The notes under the pieces were generated by a model. The model was given only the letters and a program-made list of their open reading frames with translations, was not told the DNA's origin and did no database searches. DNA of 10,816 nucleotides, taken from assembly GCA_035293965.1 (NCBI GenBank), contig DATGLW010000125.1:1-10816 (forward strand), given 5' to 3'. The position numbers and the translations under genes were made by a program. Positions 6,892-10,816 of this stretch are shown here, piece after piece. This DNA is from DATGLW01 sp035293965 (GTDB lineage Bacteria > Actinomycetota > Acidimicrobiia > Acidimicrobiales > RAAP-2). Position 1 is the stretch's first letter, and every line of letters starts with the position of its first letter.

Positions 6892-9800
6892 CTACCGCAG
6901 CTCGCGCCGCACCACCCAGGCCCGGGCGCCGGGGTGGCCGTCGAGGTCGAGCGCCACGCCCTCGCCCTCCTTGCCCGGCCCCCACGTCAGGCTGGTGGCC
7001 AGCACCTCGCGGCAGATGGCCTCACTCCAGGGAGCAAGCTCGTCGACCCCGTCGAGCCACAGGTCGATGCGGTCGGACACCTCCAGCCCGAGGGACTTGC
7101 GAAGGTCCTGGACGAGGCGGACCACGTCGCGGGCCAGGCCCCGCCCGCGCAGCTCGTCGCTGACCGTCAGGTCGAGGGCCACCACCTCGCCGCCCTCGCG
7201 CGAGACGGCGAAGCCGGGTTGGCTCCGCGCGCGCAGCTCGACGTCGCCGGGACCGAGCTCCACCGGACCGCCAGACAGCTCGACGGTGACCGGGTTCCCG
7301 GACTCGAGCGCAGCCGCCACGGCCGCGCTGTCGAGCCGCCCCAGGGCGCCGCGCAGCTCCTTGACCGACGGCCCGAGCCGTGGCCCGAGCACCTTGAAGT
7401 TGGGGACCAGCTCGAAGCGCAGGACCTCGCCGAGCTCCTTCACCACTTCCACCGCGTCGACGTTGAGCTCGTCCTCGACCACTCCGGGCAGCAGCGACGG
7501 GGAACCGGGCGGGAGGAAGACGAGCGCACGGGCGAGCGGCTGGCGGACCTTCACGCCCGCCTCGGCCCGTGCCGCCCGCCCGAGCGAGCTGAGACGGCGG
7601 GCGAGGGCCATCTCGCGCTCGAGCTCGGGATCGCGGAGGTCCCGCTCCCCCGCCGGGTCGACGGCGGGCCAGTCGGCCAGGTGGACCGATGCGTCCTCTG
7701 GGGCGTCGGTCAGCGCCCGCCATGCCCGGTCGGCCACGAAGGGGCAGAAGGGGGCGAGGAGCAGCGAGAGGGTCACGAGCACCTGGTGGAGCGTGGCCTG
7801 GGCAGACGGGGTGTCGTCGGGCGGCGCGCCGGGATCGGTCCGCCAGAACCGCCGACGGCTGCGGCGCACGTACCAGTTCGACACGTCGTCGACCAGCGAG
7901 CCCAGCGCTGCGGCGGCGGCCAACGGCTCGTAGCCGTCGAGCGAGCGCGTGACGGCCTCGACGGTCCCCGCCAGGCGCGACAGCACCCAACGGTCGAGGG
8001 CCGGGCGCGCCGGAACCGGGGGGGCCTCGGGGGCGGCCGGGTCGAAGCCGTTCAGCGAGGCGTAGGTGGTGAAGAAGCTGAGCACGTTCCAGAACGTGAC
8101 CAGGGTGTCGCGCAGCGCGGCGTCGACGGCCGCCAGGCTGGCCCGGGTGGGCGTCCACGGCGAGCCCTGGCTGAACATCCACCACCGCAGGGCATCGGCC
8201 CCCCTCGAGTCGAGGATCTCCCACGGGTCGATCACGTTGCCGACCGACTTGGACATCTTGCGGCCGTCGGCGTCCACGACGTGGCCGAGGCAGACCACGT
8301 GGCGGTAGGGCGCGCGCCCGAAGACGAGGACGTTGACCGCCAGCAGCGAGTAGAACCATCCCCTCGTCTGGTCGATGGCCTCCGAGATGAAGTCGGCCGG
8401 GAAGAGGAAGGCCTCGTCCGAGCCGGGTGCGTGGGGGTAGCCCACCTGGGCGGCCGGCATGGCGCCCGAGTCGAACCAGGCGTCGATGACCGCCTCGACC
8501 CGCCGGGCCCGGGCGTTCGCGCCGTCTGGGCCGGCCGCCGTGCAGGCCGGGCACGGCAGCTCCACCTCGTCGATGCCGGGCCGGTGGGGATCGAGCCCGG
8601 CCAGGTCGTGCCCGGCCAGCGCAGCCAGCTCGGCGAGGGAGCCCACGACCTGCACGTGGCCCTCGGGGCACCGCCAGACCGGCAGGGGGGTCCCCCAGAA
8701 CCGGTCGCGCGACAGGGCCCAGTCGACGTTGTTCTCGAGCCACTCCCCGAAGCGCCCGTCGCGGATGTGCTCGGGGTGCCAGTCGACACCCCGGTTCGCC
8801 TCGACCAGGTCCGCCTTGCGGGCGGACGTGGCCACGTACCAGCTCGGCTTCCCCCAGTAGACGAGCGCCGTGCCGCAGCGCCAGCAGTGCGGGTACGCGT
8901 GCGGGTACGGCTCCCGGCGCACCAGCAGGCCCTCGGCCTCGAGCCGGTCGTTCACGTCGCCATTGGTCGCCCGCACCGGCCGCCCCGCCAGCCACGCGAC
9001 GGCCTCGGTGAACCGTCCGTCCGGTCCCACCGGGTTCAGGGTCGGCAGGCGATTGTGGCGGCCGACCTCGCGGTCGATCTCGCCGAAGGCCGGAGCGAGG
9101 TGCACGATCCCGGTGCCCTCGTCGGTCGTCACGAAGTCCGCAGCCACGACCCGCCACCCGTCGGCGCCGGCGGGCACGGCCACGTCGGCAAAGGGCCGGC
9201 GGTAGCGGAGCCCGACGAGGTCGCGCCCCCGGATGCGGGCCGTGACGACTGCGCCCTCGCCGAAGACCGCCGCGACCCGCTCCTCGGCCACCACCATGCC
9301 GTCGACCACGGCGTAGGTGAGCTCGGGGTTGACGGCGGCCCCGGTGTTCGACAGCAGGGTCCACGGCGTGGTCGTCCACACCACGAGCGCCGCCGCTCCC
9401 CCGGCAGCCGCAGGATCGTGGTCGACGAGCGGGAGGCGCACGTAGGCCGACTCGTCGACCTCCTCGTAGTAGACGCCGGGCTGCCCGAGCTCGTGGCTCG
9501 ACAGCCCCGTGGCACAGCGCGGGCAGTAGGGCACGACCTTCAGGTCCTCGTAGAGCAGGCCCTCGTCGAACAGCCGCTTCAGGTGCCACCAGACCGACTC
9601 GACGTACTCGGGGCTCATCGTCCAGTAGGCGGCGTCGAGGTCGACCCAGTAGCCGATCCTGTCGGTGAGCCGCTTCCACTCGTCGACGTAGGAGAGCACC
9701 GACTCGCGGCACAGGCGCGTGAACTCGCCGACGCCGACCTCCTCTTCGATCTGGCGCTTGCCGGTGATGCCGAGCCGCTTCTCGACCTCGACCTCGACGG

Positions 9801-10071
9801 GGAGCCCGTGGGTGTCCCAGCCCGCCCGGCGCTCGACCAGGTAGCCCCGCATCGTCCGGTAGCGGCAGAAGAGGTCCTTGTAGGCCCGGGCCCACACGTG
9901 GTGCAGGCCCGGGCGGCCGTTGGCGGTGGGGGGACCCTCGTAGAACACCCAACGCTCGGCGTCGCGGCGGCGGGCCACCGAGCGCTCGAAGATCCGATGG
10001 GCCCGCCAGCGCGCCAGCTCTGCCTGCTCGAGGGTGACGAAGTCGATCTCAGGGGGGACCGGACGGAACAC
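6892..10071 (-). CDS. ileS: Isoleucyl-tRNA synthetase, eukaryotic-like type (IleS2)
   Basis: It charges tRNA-Ile with isoleucine and hydrolyses mischarged valine. The 1059-residue product has the class I signature as GLHH (55-58, in PTANGRPGLHH), GWDTHGLPVEVEVEKRLG, zinc-ligand pairs C183/C186 and C396/C399, and the CP1 editing domain with WTTTPWTL (232-239), GTGIVHLAPAFGEID and the editing aspartate D333. A second cysteine set (WRCPEGH and CPAC), KMSKS (605-609), an anticodon-binding helical domain and the IleS2-type C terminus follow. These features mark the eukaryotic-like clade; many members tolerate mupirocin. The frame opens at GTG 10125, but I chose GTG 10071 because AGGAG lies 5 bases upstream and it gives the usual FRPV start of the family. 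The small membrane ORF follows it. Confidence 0.95.
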   Translation of the reverse strand: MFRPVPPEIDFVTLEQAELARWRAHRIFERSVARRRDAERWVFYEGPPTANGRPGLHHVWARAYKDLFCRYRTMRGYLVERRAGWDTHGLPVEVEVEKRLGITGKRQIEEEVGVGEFTRLCRESVLSYVDEWKRLTDRIGYWVDLDAAYWTMSPEYVESVWWHLKRLFDEGLLYEDLKVVPYCPRCATGLSSHELGQPGVYYEEVDESAYVRLPLVDHDPAAAGGAAALVVWTTTPWTLLSNTGAAVNPELTYAVVDGMVVAEERVAAVFGEGAVVTARIRGRDLVGLRYRRPFADVAVPAGADGWRVVAADFVTTDEGTGIVHLAPAFGEIDREVGRHNRLPTLNPVGPDGRFTEAVAWLAGRPVRATNGDVNDRLEAEGLLVRREPYPHAYPHCWRCGTALVYWGKPSWYVATSARKADLVEANRGVDWHPEHIRDGRFGEWLENNVDWALSRDRFWGTPLPVWRCPEGHVQVVGSLAELAALAGHDLAGLDPHRPGIDEVELPCPACTAAGPDGANARARRVEAVIDAWFDSGAMPAAQVGYPHAPGSDEAFLFPADFISEAIDQTRGWFYSLLAVNVLVFGRAPYRHVVCLGHVVDADGRKMSKSVGNVIDPWEILDSRGADALRWWMFSQGSPWTPTRASLAAVDAALRDTLVTFWNVLSFFTTYASLNGFDPAAPEAPPVPARPALDRWVLSRLAGTVEAVTRSLDGYEPLAAAAALGSLVDDVSNWYVRRSRRRFWRTDPGAPPDDTPSAQATLHQVLVTLSLLLAPFCPFVADRAWRALTDAPEDASVHLADWPAVDPAGERDLRDPELEREMALARRLSSLGRAARAEAGVKVRQPLARALVFLPPGSPSLLPGVVEDELNVDAVEVVKELGEVLRFELVPNFKVLGPRLGPSVKELRGALGRLDSAAVAAALESGNPVTVELSGGPVELGPGDVELRARSQPGFAVSREGGEVVALDLTVSDELRGRGLARDVVRLVQDLRKSLGLEVSDRIDLWLDGVDELAPWSEAICREVLATSLTWGPGKEGEGVALDLDGHPGARAWVVRRELR

Positions 10072-10128
10072 GCGCACTCCTGCTCGGGGCCCCCGCGCTC
10101 GGGGCACGGCGGGGCGCTCGGACACCAG

Positions 10129-10134
10129 AGCCTA
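10129..10134 (-). promoter_or_regulatory. Candidate -10 element for ileS
   Basis: On the minus strand this reads TAGGCT, which fits the actinobacterial TANNNT pattern. Transcription would begin near 10122 and give a leader of about 50 bases before the AGGAG and GTG at 10071. The upstream in-frame GTG at 10125 would then not be transcribed, which supports the shorter protein. At a spacing of 17-18 bases the -35 position holds only ACGGAC or GACGGA, a poor match to TTGACA. This is a candidate read from sequence alone. Confidence 0.3.
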
Positions 10135-10253
10135 GATTTCAGGACACCGCCGTCCGTCCGCCAGCCCTGCGGGCGTTCGGAGCCCGGAGATCACGCCGGT
10201 GCTCCTCGACGCCAGGCCGCAATCTGGCACGAGGCAGCGGTATCGTCCAGGTG

Positions 10254-10275
10254 CGGTGCTCGGACCGGTGCTCGG
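10254..10275. repeat. 10-bp direct repeat, two perfect copies
   Basis: CGGTGCTCGG occurs at 10254-10263 and again at 10266-10275, an offset of 12 bases, or just over one helical turn. A shorter match, CGGTGCTC, lies at 10197-10204. Spaced direct repeats between divergent genes can be protein-binding sites, but no regulator is identified and the words are GC-rich enough for chance to matter. Confidence 0.4.
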
Positions 10276-10313
10276 GCCGCCCGGTGACGAGGTCGTCCGG
10301 CGACTGTCCTGTG

Positions 10314-10348
10314 GTCTCCCCTCCAGTCGGCCTGTCCGGAGGGGAGAC
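10314..10348. promoter_or_regulatory. Perfect 11-bp inverted repeat before the MDMPI-like gene
   Basis: GTCTCCCCTCC (10314-10324) is followed, after 13 bases, by its exact reverse complement GGAGGGGAGAC (10338-10348). The right arm ends 15 bases before the ATG at 10364. Between them is the ribosome binding site GAGGGG (10352-10357). As RNA it would form a very stable hairpin beside the ribosome binding site. The pyrimidine-rich left arm could also pair with that purine-rich site. As DNA it could be an operator for a dimeric repressor. Read towards ileS it lies far upstream of that gene. The symmetry is seen directly; its role is inferred. Confidence 0.6.
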
Positions 10349-10363
10349 GGTGAGGGGAAAGCG

Positions 10364-10816
10364 ATGGGCTCGATGGATCACCCGACGGCACACCACGATG
10401 CATTCGAGCGACTGGAGGGGTTCCTCCGAGGGTTGAGCGGCCCAGAGCTCGAGACCATCGTCCCTGCATGTCCTCGCTGGAGCGTGCTCGACGTCGTGCG
10501 CCATCTCACCGGACTGGCTGTCGACTGCTCCGGGGACACCCTGCCGGGACCTGAGGACTGGGACGAAGAGACGATGGACCGACGGCATGTGGATGCCCGT
10601 GGTGCGATGGACCTGGGCGAGCTGTTGGAGGAATGGAGGGAGGCCAGTCCCGGCTTTGAGAAGGCGCTCGGGCGGATCGACTCGAGCATGGCCGGTTTGA
10701 TCGTCGGCGAGTACGCCTGCCATGAGCACGATGTCAGGGGCGCCCTCCGGCGACCGGGAGCTCGGGGCTCCCTCTGCGTCAGGGTGGCGACGGACACCTA
10801 CGTCGACCGATTGCTG
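10364..10816 (+). CDS. MDMPI/DinB-like mycothiol-dependent family protein (3' end outside window)
   Basis: The first 151 codons are visible. The sequence matches the N-terminal domain of the maleylpyruvate isomerase family (MDMPI_N, DinB-like fold), whose characterised member uses mycothiol and a zinc ion to isomerise maleylpyruvate. PRWSVLDVVRHL (37-48) and GEYACHEHDVRGAL (115-128) are the family's two typical blocks. H47, E116 and H120 fall where the zinc ligands of Corynebacterium glutamicum MDMPI (H52, E144, H148) should lie, with the same E-x3-H spacing. Most family members have unknown substrates, so maleylpyruvate should not be assumed. The ATG has GAGGGG 6 bases upstream; an in-frame ATG at 10373 is possible. 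Third codon positions are visibly less GC-rich than in ileS, with codons such as GAT, GCA, CGA, CCT and TGT, which suggests recent transfer or low expression. Confidence 0.82.
   Translation, partial: MGSMDHPTAHHDAFERLEGFLRGLSGPELETIVPACPRWSVLDVVRHLTGLAVDCSGDTLPGPEDWDEETMDRRHVDARGAMDLGELLEEWREASPGFEKALGRIDSSMAGLIVGEYACHEHDVRGALRRPGARGSLCVRVATDTYVDRLL

Larger units (their letters stand above)
10072..10363. other. Divergent intergenic region, ileS / MDMPI-like gene
   Basis: These 292 bases separate two divergently read genes. I find no convincing protein or RNA gene. It contains the candidate ileS -10 element, the direct repeats at 10254-10275, a small inverted repeat (GCCAG at 10211-10215 and CTGGC at 10224-10228) and the strong inverted repeat at 10314-10348. 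TATCGT at 10241-10246 fits TANNNT for the plus strand but lacks a good -35. I looked for an ileS T-box leader on the minus strand and did not find the expected TGGNACCGCG element. Confidence 0.6.

Noticed and set aside
6322..10287. A 1321-codon open frame on the plus strand, antisense to ileS
   Set aside because: It mirrors ileS almost exactly. Long antisense open frames are expected where codons end in G or C. The translation is low-complexity and matches no family I know.
10072..10363. T-box riboswitch upstream of ileS
   Set aside because: T-boxes are common before actinobacterial ileS, so I looked for TGGNACCGCG on the minus strand. The nearest string, GGACGATACCGC, does not match and lies far from the gene. 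A covariance-model search would settle it.
1..10816. Insertion sequences, prophage genes, tRNA or rRNA genes
   Set aside because: No transposase, integrase, terminal inverted repeat with target duplication, tRNA fold or rRNA sequence was recognised anywhere in the window.

Overview
The window is very GC-rich (roughly 70% or more), with codons that nearly always end in G or C. Several features point to a high-GC actinobacterium (Actinomycetota): a GabD1 that resembles the mycobacterial enzyme throughout, an iscS-mnmA-ligA neighbourhood like that of mycobacteria, and a mycothiol-dependent (MDMPI-type) protein. I cannot name the genus. A deep-branching class such as Acidimicrobiia is possible but unproven.

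Layout, left to right. (1) Positions 1-5659 hold four genes on the minus strand, read from right to left: gabD1 (succinate-semialdehyde dehydrogenase), iscS-type cysteine desulfurase, mnmA (tRNA 2-thiouridylase) and ligA (NAD-dependent DNA ligase, cut by the left edge before its BRCT domain). The junctions are a 4-bp ATGA overlap, an 8-bp gap and a 2-bp gap, so this is very probably one transcript. (2) Positions 5660-5809 are a divergent intergenic region with four ~24-bp tandem repeat units that run into the start of a plus-strand sirtuin gene (about 5810-6649). (3) Positions 6650-6739 separate the sirtuin from convergent minus-strand genes and hold a GC-rich hairpin. (4) A 46-codon membrane-protein ORF (6740-6880) lies 11 bp downstream of ileS (6892-10071, minus), which encodes a eukaryotic-like IleS2 isoleucyl-tRNA synthetase. 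(5) Positions 10072-10363 are a second divergent intergenic region, with a perfect 11-bp inverted repeat and short direct repeats. (6) A plus-strand gene for an MDMPI/DinB-like mycothiol-dependent protein begins at 10364 and runs off the right edge.

How the genes work together. IscS takes sulfur from cysteine and is the expected donor for MnmA, which makes the 2-thio group of wobble U34 in tRNA. LigA seals DNA nicks with NAD+. GabD1 feeds succinate into the TCA cycle and is a less expected member of this operon. IleS and the MDMPI-like gene are transcribed divergently and need not be related.

Most of the window is ordinary housekeeping sequence. I did not find a convincing new multi-gene system. 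The best items for a second look are the tandem repeats that carry candidate sirtuin start sites, the GLHH (non-HIGH) signature in IleS2, the inverted repeat before the MDMPI-like gene, and the small membrane protein behind ileS.
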